Of a stretch of DNA of 64,000 bases, positions 53,444-63,331 are shown piece by piece (positions within the stretch are counted from its first letter, which is position 1; the number at the start of each line of letters is the position of its first letter). Location of the stretch: the NCBI GenBank assembly GCA_012271135.1, contig JAAXGZ010000072.1:32919-96918 (forward strand). Direction: 5' to 3'. The notes under the pieces are model-generated. The model had not been told where the DNA came from, did not search any database, and worked only from the letters and a program-made list of their open reading frames with translations. The translations under genes and the position numbers were made by a program. Origin of the DNA: Caldilineales bacterium. Lineage in GTDB: Bacteria; Chloroflexota; Anaerolineae; Caldilineales; Caldilineaceae.

Positions 53444-53802
53444 ATCGATTCCTGCTCGGGGTCCGGCAAGCCCTGTCCGGACTGGTCCATGCGGCCCGGC
53501 GCGAGCGCAACTTCCAAATCGAAATGGCCCTGGGTCTCGTGGCCCTCGCGATGGCCTGGTGGTTGCGAATCTCCTTCGTCGAATGGTTGGCCGTTGTGAT
53601 CTGTTGTGGCCTAGTGCTGTCCGCGGAACTGCTCAACACGGCGATCGAGCACCTGGCTGACACGACCGGACCCGGGCGCAGCGAGCAGATCCGCGTTGTC
53701 AAGGATGTTGCCGCCGGCGCAGTACTGGTGGCCGCGGTGGTCAGCCTTGCAGTCGGAGCCGCGGTCTTCCTGCCGTATCTGGCTGCCATGGCAAGGTCCT
53801 GA
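53440..53802 (+). CDS. dgkA: Diacylglycerol/undecaprenol kinase, DgkA type
   Basis: 120 residues from ATG 53440. Three transmembrane helices and the family motif SAELLNTAIEHLADTTGPGR (Glu and Asn of the active site) are present; NFQIEMALGLVALAMAWWL fits the first helix. It phosphorylates undecaprenol or diacylglycerol to recycle lipid carriers. It is translationally coupled to ybeY. Confidence 0.92.
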   Translation: MNRFLLGVRQALSGLVHAARRERNFQIEMALGLVALAMAWWLRISFVEWLAVVICCGLVLSAELLNTAIEHLADTTGPGRSEQIRVVKDVAAGAVLVAAVVSLAVGAAVFLPYLAAMARS

Positions 53803-53926
53803 ACCGGAAGCCGGAAATCCGGTGGCGAGATTGCACTGCAATGGCGGATGATTTGGTGTGGACCTCGGCCACTGGACTAAAATAGTCGAATCTACAGGTC
53901 TGCATGGATGCTTGCGGCAGGCAGGG

Positions 53927-54853
53927 ATGGAAACAATGGAGAAGAACGGATACATCAATTCCAGCAACGGTGCCCGGACCGGTACATATACGGTCAAGGC
54001 CGGCTTGGCCCAGATGCTGAAGGGTGGCGTCATCATGGATGTCGTGACGCCCGAGCAGGCTCGGATTGCCGAGGAGGCAGGCGCCTGTGCCGTCATGGCT
54101 CTGGAGCGTGTGCCGGCGGACATCCGCAAGGAAGGCGGTGTCTCCCGCATGAGCGATCCCCAGGTGATTCGCGCCATCAAGGAAGCCGTCACCATTCCCG
54201 TCATGGCCAAGGCGCGCATCGGCCACTTTGTCGAGGCCCAGATTCTGGAGGCCCTCGGCATCGACTACATCGACGAAAGCGAGGTCCTGACTCCGGCCGA
54301 CGAGAACAACCATATCGACAAGCACAACTTCACCGTTCCCTTTGTCTGTGGTTGCCGCAACCTGGGCGAGGCGCTTCGACGCATCGCGGAAGGCGCCGCC
54401 ATGATTCGGACCAAGGGCGAGGCCGGCACAGGCAACGTGGTCGAGGCGGTGCGCCATGCGCGCAGCGTGCTCGGGGAGGTTCGGCGTATCTCGACCATGA
54501 GCGCCGACGAGCGCTATGCCTATGCCAGGGACATCCAGGCACCGGTGGAGCTGGTCAACGAGACGGCAACCCTGGGACGCCTGCCCGTGGTCAACTTCGC
54601 GGCCGGCGGGGTCGCCACCCCGGCGGACGCCGCGCTCATGATGCAGTTGGGCCTTGACGGCGTGTTTGTGGGCTCGGGCATCTTCAAGAGCGGAGCGCCG
54701 GCCAAGCGGGCCCATGCCATCGTGCAGGCGGTGACCCACTTCAACGATGCCGAAGTGCTGGCCGAAGTGAGCGAGGACCTGGGCGAACCGATGGTCGGCA
54801 TCAATCTCGACACGCTGTCCGAACCGGAGAAGATGGCTCATCGCGGCTGGTAG
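53927..54853 (+). CDS. pdxS: PLP synthase subunit PdxS
   Basis: 308 residues from ATG 53927 (ATG 53936 is an alternative). Schiff-base lysines are in [15 protein letters not shown] and [39 protein letters not shown] and [19 protein letters not shown] are likewise diagnostic. It builds pyridoxal 5'-phosphate from ribose 5-phosphate, glyceraldehyde 3-phosphate and ammonia supplied by PdxT, which follows 7 bases downstream. A possible promoter is TTGGTG (53853) with TAAAAT (53878), spacing 19; the -10 overlaps the small palindrome GACTA-AAA-TAGTC. Confidence 0.96.
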   Translation: METMEKNGYINSSNGARTGTYTVKAGLAQMLKGGVIMDVVTPEQARIAEEAGACAVMALERVPADIRKEGGVSRMSDPQVIRAIKEAVTIPVMAKARIGHFVEAQILEALGIDYIDESEVLTPADENNHIDKHNFTVPFVCGCRNLGEALRRIAEGAAMIRTKGEAGTGNVVEAVRHARSVLGEVRRISTMSADERYAYARDIQAPVELVNETATLGRLPVVNFAAGGVATPADAALMMQLGLDGVFVGSGIFKSGAPAKRAHAIVQAVTHFNDAEVLAEVSEDLGEPMVGINLDTLSEPEKMAHRGW

Positions 54854-54860
54854 TGAGGCC

Positions 54861-55490
54861 GTGCCCCTGCGTATCGGCGTACTGGCGCTGCAGGGAGCTT
54901 TTCGGGAACACATACAGAGGCTGGAGGCCCTGGGGGCTGCGGCCGTTGAGGTGCGACGGGCGGACCAGCTCGGTAAGCTGGACGGGCTGATCATTCCCGG
55001 TGGCGAGTCCACAACCATGGGTCTCGTCGCGGAACGTTGGGGGTTGGTCAACCCCCTGCGGCAGTGGGTGTCCCAAGGCCGTCCGGTCTGGGGAACCTGT
55101 GCCGGGTTGATCCTTCTGGCGGATCGGGCCACGAGCCAGAAGCGGGACGGACAGACGCTGTTGGGCGGCCTGGACGTGTCTGTGAACCGCAACTTCTTCG
55201 GCAGCCAGCGGGACAGTTTCGAAGCCGATCTGCAGGTGGCCGGATGGAATTCCCCTTCGCCCGCGGTGTTCATCCGCGCACCGGCCGTCGTTGAAACCGG
55301 TCCCGGTGTGGAGATTCTGGCGGAGTGGTCCGCTCCCGACGGTCGTACGGTTCAAGTGGCCGTTCGTCAGGACCACATTCTAGGCACGGCCTTTCATCCG
55401 GAATTGTCCGGGGACCTGCGCTGGCACCGCCTGTTTCTGGACATGGTTGAAGCGGGAGCCGCGGCGCAGGCCAACCGGAGCGGACCCTAA
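54861..55490 (+). CDS. pdxT: PLP synthase glutaminase subunit PdxT
   Basis: 209 residues with GTG start 54861. [20 protein letters not shown] opens the family; [13 protein letters not shown], the nucleophile in [12 protein letters not shown] and the His-Glu pair in [12 protein letters not shown] complete the class I glutaminase triad. It releases ammonia from glutamine for PdxS. It is convergent with queG. Confidence 0.95.
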   Translation: MPLRIGVLALQGAFREHIQRLEALGAAAVEVRRADQLGKLDGLIIPGGESTTMGLVAERWGLVNPLRQWVSQGRPVWGTCAGLILLADRATSQKRDGQTLLGGLDVSVNRNFFGSQRDSFEADLQVAGWNSPSPAVFIRAPAVVETGPGVEILAEWSAPDGRTVQVAVRQDHILGTAFHPELSGDLRWHRLFLDMVEAGAAAQANRSGP

Positions 55491-55551
55491 TCGGGCAACA
55501 GCGGTTCTCTGGTTGGCGACGGGAACCCTAGTGTCCGGTCCCGAACCCCGA

Positions 55552-56844
55552 TCACCGCTCCAGCTGGAGCGCCAGTTCCTCGCGCACTCCGGCATCGGTT
55601 TCGCCGGCGCGATGCGCCCCCAGGATGTCCGCGGCACTCGAGTCTGCAGACTTGCGCATGACTTGGCCCAATGCCCAGACGGCGTGTTCCCGGACTACTG
55701 CCGAATCCTCCTGCAATGCTTTTTCCAGGGCTGGCAAGGTTGAAGGTGTCCCCCAGTTGCCCAAGGCGGTACATACATTGCGGAGCATTCCCGTGCGCTT
55801 GGCCCGTTTGACTGCGGACCGGCGGAAGTACGCTCTGAATGCCGTATCGTCAAGCCAATAGGGATGATCTTCCTGAAAGCCGTCCAGCAACCTGGGCGCC
55901 ATCCACTTGGTTTGGATCGGCCGGTGGGCCAGAAACCCGGTACCGGGTTTTCGGTCGTGGTTCCAGGGACACACCTCCTGACAGACATCGCACCCGAACA
56001 CCAGGTTGCCGAATCGGCTGCGGAGATCCCTGGGCACGGCCCCCTTGGCTTCAATGGTCCAGTAGCTGATGCACCTGCGAGCATCCAGCATCAACGGCCC
56101 GCGGAAGGCATCGGTGGGACACTGTTCCAGGCAGCGGGTGCACCGGCCGCAAGTCATGGTTCGTGTGGCATCGCTCGTCTCTTCGCCAATCCACGAGCCC
56201 AGGTCCTGTTCGTACGGCAGGCCGTCCATAACGGCGATGGGCGACAAGGTTGGTGTCGGAGGTCGGATCACGGGAGCCGGATCCGGCGCGACGGTTTCCG
56301 GAATGGCCAGGACGGCCAGGAAAATCCAACTGCCCAGTTCAGGGTTAATCGAGCAGCAGTTCTTGCCGGTGAACGCCAAGCCGGACGCCATGGCCCAGTC
56401 CCGTTCCAGTACCGGGCCGGTGTCCACCCAGCACCGGGCATGGGCGGTGCGGCCGCTGATGCTGCGAACCAGAGCATCCAGTTCAAAGAGCCGGGGTTTG
56501 ATTTGGTCGTGGTAGTCCTCCTGCCAGGCATACCGGGCAAAGATGCCGCGCGACGGATCCCGGCGCACGTGTTCGGGCAGATCCGCATGCAGGTAGTCAA
56601 CGCCGAGCACCACCAGGGTGCGGACAGGCTGGCTGTCGGCCACGAGCAGGCGGTCCGGATGCATGCGGATATCCGGGTTGCGCGCCAGCCAGGCCATGTC
56701 GCCGTGGCAGCCTTCCTCCAGCCAGGCCTCCAGGTAGTCGGCGTGCACAGCTCCGGACTGCGGGGCGGCAATGCGGCACAGATCGAAGCCCAGCCCCGAG
56801 GCCAGGACCCGAATCGTGGATGCGGACAATTCGGGCTGCGTCAT
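55552..56844 (-). CDS. queG: Epoxyqueuosine reductase QueG
   Basis: 430 residues. The cobalamin-binding N-terminal domain (GCHGDMAWLARNPDIRMHPD, then DYHDQIKPRLFELD) is followed by two 4Fe-4S sites (MTCGRCTRCLEQCPTDAF and FGCDVCQEVCPWNHD) and C-terminal HEAT repeats (LRNVCTALGNWGTPSTLPAL). It reduces epoxyqueuosine to queuosine in tRNA. Compared with the usual form there is an extra Pro-rich stretch of roughly 35 residues (DPAPVIRPPTPTLSPIA) just before the first cluster. It is divergent from the DegT-type aminotransferase. Confidence 0.93.
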   Translation of the reverse strand: MTQPELSASTIRVLASGLGFDLCRIAAPQSGAVHADYLEAWLEEGCHGDMAWLARNPDIRMHPDRLLVADSQPVRTLVVLGVDYLHADLPEHVRRDPSRGIFARYAWQEDYHDQIKPRLFELDALVRSISGRTAHARCWVDTGPVLERDWAMASGLAFTGKNCCSINPELGSWIFLAVLAIPETVAPDPAPVIRPPTPTLSPIAVMDGLPYEQDLGSWIGEETSDATRTMTCGRCTRCLEQCPTDAFRGPLMLDARRCISYWTIEAKGAVPRDLRSRFGNLVFGCDVCQEVCPWNHDRKPGTGFLAHRPIQTKWMAPRLLDGFQEDHPYWLDDTAFRAYFRRSAVKRAKRTGMLRNVCTALGNWGTPSTLPALEKALQEDSAVVREHAVWALGQVMRKSADSSAADILGAHRAGETDAGVREELALQLER

Positions 56845-56946
56845 GTCTCGGGTTGCCGGGCGGCGGCGTCAGGTGCGTTCTCGACTTGCGAGTACACTGA
56901 TCGGGTGTTCCCCCTGTCTTGGTTCCTACCCATTGGTGTTCCGCCC

Positions 56947-58254
56947 ATGAACCTCAACTCCCAAACCTCCAGCGCTGGCGAAAGTGTCTTGGCCATCCAT
57001 GGCGGCCCCAAGGCGGTAGACCGTGATCTCAATCTGTTCAAGGGTGCCGGTCTACTTGGAGCCGAGGAGAAGCAGGCCGTGATGGAAGTGTTGGACGCCC
57101 AGTCCCTGTTCCGGTACTACGGTCCCAACCACCTCGGCAAGGTGGCGGCCTTTGAACAGGCCCTAGCGGATTATTTGGGCGTGCCGTTTGCCTTGGGCGC
57201 CGCCAACGGCACAGCGGCGCTGCGCCTTGGCTTGGCGGCCCTCGGGGTCGGTCCGGGGGACGAAGTGATCGTACCAGCCGCCACCTTCATTGCGTCGGTT
57301 GGCGCCATTGTCGCCAGCCGTGCCCGGCCCGTGTTCTGCGAGGTGGACACCAACATGCTCCTGGATCCGGAGGATCTGGAACGGTGCCTGACCCCCTTGA
57401 CCAAGGCGATTATGCCTGTCCACCTGGGGGGCAAGTGCGCGGACATGGATGCCGTATGTGACTTCGCGCGGGTCCACGGTCTCAAGGTGATTGAAGACGC
57501 GGCCCAGGCCGTGGGCAGCGTTCATCGCGACCGGCCCGTGGCGACCATCGGCGACGTGGGCTGCTTCTCGTTCCAGTTGGAGAAGAACATCACCAGCGGT
57601 GAAGGCGGGGCTTTGATCACGAGCGATCCGGAGTTGTACCGGCGAGCCACCATCTATTCCGATCAGGGCGGCCAGTTTTGGACATCCCATTCGGGAGTCA
57701 GGGATCACTTCAAGGGTTTGCAGGCCGATCCCATTGTTGGCGAAAACCTGCGCATGAACGAAATTGCAGGCGCCATCATGGGCTGCCAACTGAGCAAGCT
57801 GCCGGCCATTCTGGATCGCATCGAGTCGACCAATGGCGCCCTCAGGGCCGGCATGGAGGAATTGGCCGGTGCCAGCCTGGAGCCCAGGGCCGAAGGTCGC
57901 GATCGGCATTCCGTCTGGGTCATCGACTACGCCGACAGTGCCGATGGGGCCGCCGAACGCATCGAGTGGCTCCGTGCCGAGGGACTGCCGGCCGGCAAGA
58001 TCTACGGAGGCGTTCCCGTCTACGCGGCCGACCAGGTGTTGAACCAGCGCCTGGCCGCGCGGGGCTGTCCCTTCGACTGTCCCGCCTATTTCCCCGAGCC
58101 TGTGGAGTACAGCATGGGCATGTGCCCCCGGTCGGAGGATCTGATGAATCGGTCGATCGTCCTGAACGTGGGGCCGCTGTGGTCGGAAGAGGACCTAGAC
58201 GACGTGCTGACTGGTGCCGCCAAGGTGTATCGGGCTGCGGCCGGTTCCGGGTAG
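56947..58254 (+). CDS. DegT/DnrJ/EryC1/StrS-type aminotransferase
   Basis: 435 residues from ATG 56947. It is a fold-type I PLP enzyme: LGAANGTAALRLGLAALGVG, GDEVIVPAATFIASVGAI, KVIEDAAQAVGSVHRDRPVA, and the PLP Lys in GCFSFQLEKNITSGEGGALI (near residue 214). These sugar aminotransferases act on keto sugars, often nucleotide-linked. No other nucleotide-sugar gene is adjacent, so the product is uncertain. The frame is open far upstream across the queG antisense, but homology begins at this ATG. Confidence 0.9.
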   Translation: MNLNSQTSSAGESVLAIHGGPKAVDRDLNLFKGAGLLGAEEKQAVMEVLDAQSLFRYYGPNHLGKVAAFEQALADYLGVPFALGAANGTAALRLGLAALGVGPGDEVIVPAATFIASVGAIVASRARPVFCEVDTNMLLDPEDLERCLTPLTKAIMPVHLGGKCADMDAVCDFARVHGLKVIEDAAQAVGSVHRDRPVATIGDVGCFSFQLEKNITSGEGGALITSDPELYRRATIYSDQGGQFWTSHSGVRDHFKGLQADPIVGENLRMNEIAGAIMGCQLSKLPAILDRIESTNGALRAGMEELAGASLEPRAEGRDRHSVWVIDYADSADGAAERIEWLRAEGLPAGKIYGGVPVYAADQVLNQRLAARGCPFDCPAYFPEPVEYSMGMCPRSEDLMNRSIVLNVGPLWSEEDLDDVLTGAAKVYRAAAGSG

Positions 58255-58377
58255 TCGCGGCCTGTCACAGCTGACACGCCTGGACGCAGGTCCGATTGAG
58301 TCGCACTGTGCAACCCGTGGCGGGACTTGCCGCATCTCTGTATATGGCCATGTCTCTTCGTGGATGAACAAAACCCC

Positions 58378-58779
58378 ATGGAACCCCGCATAAGCCTTAT
58401 CACCTTAGGCGTCACCGACCTGTCTCGCTCGGTCGAGTTTTATCGGGATGGATTGGGCTTGCCCCTCTTGGACGAAAACACCGAATCCATCGCCTTCTTC
58501 CAAACCCGAGGCACTTGGTTGGCTCTGTATCCTCGGGATGCTTTGGCCGCCGATGTCGGTGTTGCCACGGAGGGCCAGGGCTTTTCCGGTGTCACCCTGG
58601 CTCACAACGTCCGTACGCAGGAAGAGGTGGATGCCCTGCTGGACGTGGCCGTAGCTGCCGGTGCCACACTGGTTAAACCGGCCCAAGATGCCTTTTGGGG
58701 AGGTTACTCCGGTTACTTTGCCGATCCCGATGGCTACCTATGGGAAATCGCATGGAATCCCCATTTTTGGATTGAGTGA
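58378..58779 (+). CDS. VOC-family (glyoxalase-like) protein
   Basis: 133 residues from ATG 58378. Two beta-alpha-beta-beta-beta modules are visible: ISLITLGVTDLSRSVEFYRD with GLGLP, and the closing GYSGYFADPDGYLWEIAWNP, which includes the metal-binding Glu in WEIAW. Such proteins are glyoxalases, dioxygenases or binding proteins. Substrate unknown. It stands alone, 123 bases after the aminotransferase. Confidence 0.85.
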   Translation: MEPRISLITLGVTDLSRSVEFYRDGLGLPLLDENTESIAFFQTRGTWLALYPRDALAADVGVATEGQGFSGVTLAHNVRTQEEVDALLDVAVAAGATLVKPAQDAFWGGYSGYFADPDGYLWEIAWNPHFWIE

Positions 58780-59641
58780 CTGTTCCGGTACGGCATGCTT
58801 CACAAGTGATTGCGGACAACGCGCAGAGGCGGGTTTGTGCCGTTGGCGAGGGAATCGAATTCAAGGCCCCAAAGAGTTCTTGATGGCAAGGCTCTTGGAT
58901 TTCGCGACAGTCGGCAAGGCTTGTTGCCCCACGGTCTTCCAACCGCCGGGTGTGACCGCGTGGCAATGCACGCGGCCCTTCCAGCAACTGATGGCCCGGT
59001 TACACTGACCTCAGTGTCGACTTTCGGGCCCGGTTTTCTTGAGTACCCACGGACTTCATCCCATGGTTCAATTCCAACAAGCCGGTGCCGAAAGGCCAAC
59101 ACAACCGATGCGTGGGTTCCCGATTGGAGTTCGCAAGAAGAAGTACAACATGACTGGTGGATTACGGCCCTAAAACAAATGGCGAAATAGGCAAGGAGGT
59201 CTACAAGCCCGGCGAAGACTGGCAAGTGGCGCCGGGCCAATCAATCCCGGAATCCCATGTGGCAATCGAGATTCTGATCTCGTTGGAGATGAAAGGATTT
59301 CGACAAATTGCTTCTCTTCCGAACTCGACTTGCGCACAAAACCGGGACACGGAGTCATGGAAGTTGCAAGTTGGCACTTTGGGCCAAGTCTCCTCCCAAC
59401 TTCATCTCACCCCTTCCGGCCCCTTGTGTAGTCCCACCGGCTCCGTTCACGGCCCTGGTCAAACGCGCACTTGTCGCAAGACCCGACCCTTGTGACTGGG
59501 CACCCTGTCCTCACCGAGCCTGCACACCGTGACCGAGGCTTGGCCTCCGCGCAACCGGCAGGGCCGTTCCTGTTGCTGATGGCCTCCACTGTTGGTAGGA
59601 CTGGAATCCCGGTGGCAGAATGGTCCCTCTTCATCAAACAC
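58780..59641. other. Long stretch without a recognisable gene
   Basis: About 860 bases between the VOC and carboxypeptidase genes. Several frames of 60-145 codons are open on both strands, but none has a ribosome site with family-like sequence. GC is slightly lower and more uniform over codon positions than in neighbouring genes. It may contain one or more decayed genes or a non-coding RNA; I see no tRNA and no repeat. Confidence 0.4.
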
Positions 59642-61165
59642 ATGGAACAGTCGGTAATGAGCAACTCGTTGGACAAACTCAAGGAACGGTTGGCCACCGT
59701 CACCGACCTGAACCAGGCCGCCAGCCTGATGCACCACGACCAGGAAACGGTCATGCCGGAAGGCGCTGCGGCTGCGCGCGCGGCGCAACTGGGCACGGTG
59801 TCGAGGGTTGCCCACGAACTGTTCGTTGCCGACGAAGTCGGAGTCTGGCTGGAGGAGCTTCAGTCCAAATCCGAAGACTCTGGCCTGGCCGAGGAGGATC
59901 GGGATCTGATCAAGGTTGCGGCCCGGGACTACAGGCTCAAGCGCAACCTTCCGGCCGAGTACGTGAACCGTTCGACCGAAACGCACATTCTGTCCAACGA
60001 AGCGTGGCGCAAGGCCCGGGATGCTGCCGACTACGGGCAGTTCCTGCCATGGCTCCGAAAGTGCGTGGATTTGGCGCACGAATACGCCGACTACCAGAGT
60101 TACGACGAGCACGTCTACGATGCCCTGCTGGATCAATTTGAACCCGGCATGAAGGCGCGGGAGGTGGAGGCCATCTTCACACCCCTCCGCGCCGAGACCG
60201 TCCAACTGGTCAAGGCCGTTTCCGAGTCGGGTGTGCAACTGGACAAGGCCTGCTTGTCAGGCAACTTCGATCACGCAACCCAAGTGAACCTGGGCCGCAC
60301 GCTGGTAGGCGCCTTTGGCTTTGATTTCAGCCGCGGGCGCGTGGACGAGGTGACCCATCCGTACTGCACCAGTTTCAGCCGGGACGATGTGCGGCTGTGC
60401 ACGCGGGTGTACACCGGCGAATTCAACGTGTGCCTCTTCAGCATGCTGCACGAGTGCGGACACGCACTGTACGACCAGAACATCGATCCGGTCTGGAATC
60501 GGACGCCGATTACCAGCGGGTGTTCCCTCGGCATTCACGAAAGCCAGTCCCGCATGTGGGAGAACCTGGTTGGGCGCGGACGACCGTTCTGGGACTGGGC
60601 CTATCCGATTCTGCAGGCTCACTTCCCGCAGTTCAGCGCGGTGCCGCAGGAGACCTTCTACCGAGCCATCAACGGCGTGGCACCGAGCCTAATTCGGGTC
60701 GAGGCCGACGAAGTGACCTACAACCTCCACATCATGCTGCGGTTCGAGTTGGAAAAGGCAATGATGGAGGGCAAGGTCGACCTCGCGGATCTCCCATGCG
60801 AGTGGAACGACCGCATGGAGGAGTACCTGGGCGTCCGGCCTGCGGACGACGCGGAAGGGGTGTTGCAGGATGTGCACTGGAGCTTTGGCTACATGGGCTA
60901 CTTCCCGACCTACAGCTTGGGCAACATCATCTCCGTGCAGCTGTACGAGGCGGCCCAACGGGATCATCCGGACCTGGAGGATCAATTCCGGCGTGGAAAG
61001 TTCGATACGCTGCTCGCCTGGATGCGGACCCACATCCATCGGCATGGCCGGCGCTACACGCCCGGGGAACTCCTGGCGCAAAGCGTCGGTACCGGTATTG
61101 ACGCGGGTCCCTACCTGGGTTACCTGAAGGCGAAGCTGAGCGATTTATATGGGGTAACGGTTTGA
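59642..61165 (+). CDS. M32-family metallocarboxypeptidase (Taq type)
   Basis: 507 residues from ATG 59642 (a second ATG at 59657). The zinc motif SMLHECGHALYDQ (HExxH at 270-274) and the third ligand region LGIHESQSRMWENLVGR are complete, and GVAPSLIRVEADEVTYNLHI and GYFPTYSLGNIISVQLY are further M32 signatures. It removes C-terminal residues from peptides, with broad specificity, in the cytoplasm. Single gene, no operon partner evident. Confidence 0.93.
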   Translation: MEQSVMSNSLDKLKERLATVTDLNQAASLMHHDQETVMPEGAAAARAAQLGTVSRVAHELFVADEVGVWLEELQSKSEDSGLAEEDRDLIKVAARDYRLKRNLPAEYVNRSTETHILSNEAWRKARDAADYGQFLPWLRKCVDLAHEYADYQSYDEHVYDALLDQFEPGMKAREVEAIFTPLRAETVQLVKAVSESGVQLDKACLSGNFDHATQVNLGRTLVGAFGFDFSRGRVDEVTHPYCTSFSRDDVRLCTRVYTGEFNVCLFSMLHECGHALYDQNIDPVWNRTPITSGCSLGIHESQSRMWENLVGRGRPFWDWAYPILQAHFPQFSAVPQETFYRAINGVAPSLIRVEADEVTYNLHIMLRFELEKAMMEGKVDLADLPCEWNDRMEEYLGVRPADDAEGVLQDVHWSFGYMGYFPTYSLGNIISVQLYEAAQRDHPDLEDQFRRGKFDTLLAWMRTHIHRHGRRYTPGELLAQSVGTGIDAGPYLGYLKAKLSDLYGVTV

Positions 61166-61287
61166 ATGGGATTCAGCGTGCTGCGGCCTGCGGCCGCGGT
61201 TAGACTGAACTGGGTTCAACTCCACTGCCGACCAGCTTCCATGAATCTGTCCTGGGACCGTTGCGTTCCCCTACCATCCCGCGAACC

Positions 61288-62535
61288 GTGAGCGCTGCCG
61301 CATCAACTTGGTTCAGCCACCGGCTGGACGGCGTCCGGGTTGGCTATCTGGGTGCGGTGGCGTTTGGCCATTGCAGCGTAGACATCCTCAACGCGGCCGT
61401 TGCTATTTTCCTGACGGCCCTGGTGGGCCGCTTTGACCTCAACAACGCCGAACTGGCTTGGGGCATCACCTTCTACTTTGTGATGGCCTCCCTGCCCATG
61501 CCGCTGTTCGGCATTCTGGCGGACAGGTGGAATGGACGGTGGCTGGCCCAGCTGGGGGTCCTGTGGACCGCCGTGGCGTTCCTGTTCGTTCCCTTCATCC
61601 CGACTTATCCGCTGCTGCTGGCGGTGTTGGGTGTGGCGGCTCTGGGCAGCGCCGCGTTTCATGCAACCGGTACCCGCACTGCGTCGCTGTCGGGCGGTGT
61701 CCACCACGCCAGTTTCTCCACTTCGATCTTCTTCTTCCTGGGACAAATCGGGCTGTCCACGGGTCCTATCATCGCCGGTGTCCTGATCCGCGAGTTTGGC
61801 CTGATGGGGATTACGTACATGGCGCTGGCGGTGCTGCCCATGGTGGCCATCATGCAGTATCTGTTGCACCGGCCCATGCCACCGGTCAGGCCGGTGGCGG
61901 TCCCCAACGGCAGGACCACCAGGAATCGCGCCGCGCGCGTGGCCCGGAGCGCGCTCTTCCTCGCGCCGGCCGTCTTTATTCTCTACGTCGTCGCGCGGTC
62001 CGCCACCCTGCAGAACTTCATGAGCCTGCTGCCCAAGTACTTCGCGGATCAAGGACTGGACTCGGCCGGCTACGGGGCTCGGGCCGGAGCCTTGGTGCTA
62101 GGCGGTTCCCTGGGCACACTGGTCGGAGGGCTGCTGGACGGGCGCCTGCGACGCAAGCACATCATGATGTGGTCGCTGTGGCTCAGTATTCCCTTTCTCT
62201 ACCTGACTCTCAACCAGGATGGGATCTACTACTACCTGAGTGCCGCCCTGGCCGGATTCATATCCAACACCTCGCACAGCGTCATCGTCGTGCAGGCCCA
62301 AGCCATGCTTCCGAAGCGGGAGGGACTTGCCTCCGGCCTGGCGCTCGGCGTCATGTTCGCCAGCGGTGCCCTCATGACAGGCGTGGCCGGATTCTTCGCG
62401 GACATCTTCACGTTGCGGGCCGTCATGTACACCCTCGCGTTCCTTCCCATCCTCGCGGGCGCGCTCCTGTTGATTCCGTCCCGCGCGCCGGCGCCGGCGC
62501 CGGCACTGGCCCCCTCTCCTGGCCCAGCGAACTGA
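61288..62535 (+). CDS. MFS transporter, fosmidomycin-resistance-like
   Basis: About 415 residues, 12 transmembrane segments. AVAFGHCSVDILNAAVAIFL and GILADRWNGRWLAQLGVLWT match the Fsr-type branch, and HATGTRTASLSGGVHHASF lies at the usual place in helix 4-5. The start is uncertain: GTG 61288 or TTG 61261; no in-frame ATG precedes the first helix. The C-terminus is a low-complexity Ala-Pro tail encoded by repeated GCGCCG. The substrate is probably a drug or small metabolite exported from the cell. Confidence 0.8.
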   Translation: MSAAASTWFSHRLDGVRVGYLGAVAFGHCSVDILNAAVAIFLTALVGRFDLNNAELAWGITFYFVMASLPMPLFGILADRWNGRWLAQLGVLWTAVAFLFVPFIPTYPLLLAVLGVAALGSAAFHATGTRTASLSGGVHHASFSTSIFFFLGQIGLSTGPIIAGVLIREFGLMGITYMALAVLPMVAIMQYLLHRPMPPVRPVAVPNGRTTRNRAARVARSALFLAPAVFILYVVARSATLQNFMSLLPKYFADQGLDSAGYGARAGALVLGGSLGTLVGGLLDGRLRRKHIMMWSLWLSIPFLYLTLNQDGIYYYLSAALAGFISNTSHSVIVVQAQAMLPKREGLASGLALGVMFASGALMTGVAGFFADIFTLRAVMYTLAFLPILAGALLLIPSRAPAPAPALAPSPGPAN

Positions 62536-62550
62536 TCACTCCCCGAGTGT

Positions 62551-62577
62551 GCCAAAACTGATTTAGACAGTTTTGGC
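62551..62577. promoter_or_regulatory. Perfect palindrome, candidate SufR operator (or terminator)
   Basis: GCCAAAACTG and CAGTTTTGGC form a perfect 10-bp inverted repeat around a 7-base centre. It ends 8 bases before the -35 of the sufR promoter, a good place for an autoregulatory operator. It could also fold as an RNA hairpin terminating the MFS gene 16 bases upstream, but no T-run follows. Confidence 0.6.
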
Positions 62578-62585
62578 AGGAAATA

Positions 62586-62615
62586 TTGACAAAACCCCTT
62601 CCCAACCCGTACAAT
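62586..62615 (+). promoter_or_regulatory. Sigma-70-like promoter of the sufR-suf operon
   Basis: TTGACA at 62586-62591 and TACAAT at 62610-62615 with an 18-base spacer. The -10 is followed by CCGGGCG. This is the best -35/-10 pair in the window and would give a leader of about 30 bases before ATG 62651. Confidence 0.75.
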
Positions 62616-62650
62616 CCGGGCGTTGGATTGTTCAGCCACGGGTTCATGGG

Positions 62651-63331
62651 ATGGACGTACCGCTTGCCGTCGAACCTCCAAAACAGATACAGGCTTCCGC
62701 CTGGACCATTGTCGAGTACCTGCAGCGGGAGGGCTGGGCGTCGGTTAAGGACCTGGAGGATCTGCTGGGCCTGACCCGCACCGCGGTGCGGGAGCACTTG
62801 GCAACCCTGGAGGCCGGCGGCTACCTGGAGAAGCGCACGGTGCATTCCGGCGTGGGGCGTCCACACCTGGAGTTTGCGAACTCCGAGCAGGCCCGTTCCC
62901 TCTTCAACTGCCACTGCGGTTCGCTGGCCGTGACGCTGCTGGGCGAGATTTCGAGCCTGGTGACGGCCGAAACCCTGGTCAGCTTGATGTCGCGGGTGTC
63001 CGAGAGGGTGGCGTTGGATTACTCGTCGCACATGCAGACCACGGACGTGCGCAGCCGCGTCAGTGAACTGGCAGTCCTGATGCAAAGGCAGGGGATCATC
63101 TGCTCCGTGCACACGGAGGCCGGCCGGGACTACATGCGGCTTGAGCTGTTCAACTGTCCGTACCACGAGCTGGCGGCCGAGCATCCCCAAATCTGCGACA
63201 TGGACCGCGACATGATCAGCCAGGCAGTCGGCGCTCCCGTCGAGTTGCTGGACTGCATCATGGAGGATGCCGGCAGCTGCAACTTCGGCTTTCAGCTGAA
63301 TCCCAGCCAAGAAAGGATCGTTCAGGAATGA
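62651..63331 (+). CDS. sufR: SufR-type Fe-S-sensing transcriptional repressor
   Basis: 226 residues from ATG 62651; the frame extends to 62573 but would cover the promoter. An N-terminal winged helix ([20 protein letters not shown], then [19 protein letters not shown]) is followed by a sensor domain. C-terminal cysteines form NC-x12-C ([15 protein letters not shown]), then C-x7-C ([10 protein letters not shown]), a set suited to a 4Fe-4S cluster as in SufR. The stop overlaps the sufC ATG. It probably represses the suf operon when Fe-S supply is sufficient, by way of the palindrome upstream. Confidence 0.85.
   Translation: MDVPLAVEPPKQIQASAWTIVEYLQREGWASVKDLEDLLGLTRTAVREHLATLEAGGYLEKRTVHSGVGRPHLEFANSEQARSLFNCHCGSLAVTLLGEISSLVTAETLVSLMSRVSERVALDYSSHMQTTDVRSRVSELAVLMQRQGIICSVHTEAGRDYMRLELFNCPYHELAAEHPQICDMDRDMISQAVGAPVELLDCIMEDAGSCNFGFQLNPSQERIVQE

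Noticed and set aside
55864..56946. N-terminal extension of 361 codons in front of the DegT-type aminotransferase
   Set aside because: It is antisense to queG and has no homology; aminotransferase similarity begins at ATG 56947.
62460..62520. Tandem GCGCCG repeats as a regulatory or CRISPR-like element
   Set aside because: They lie inside the MFS coding frame and simply encode an Ala-Pro tail.
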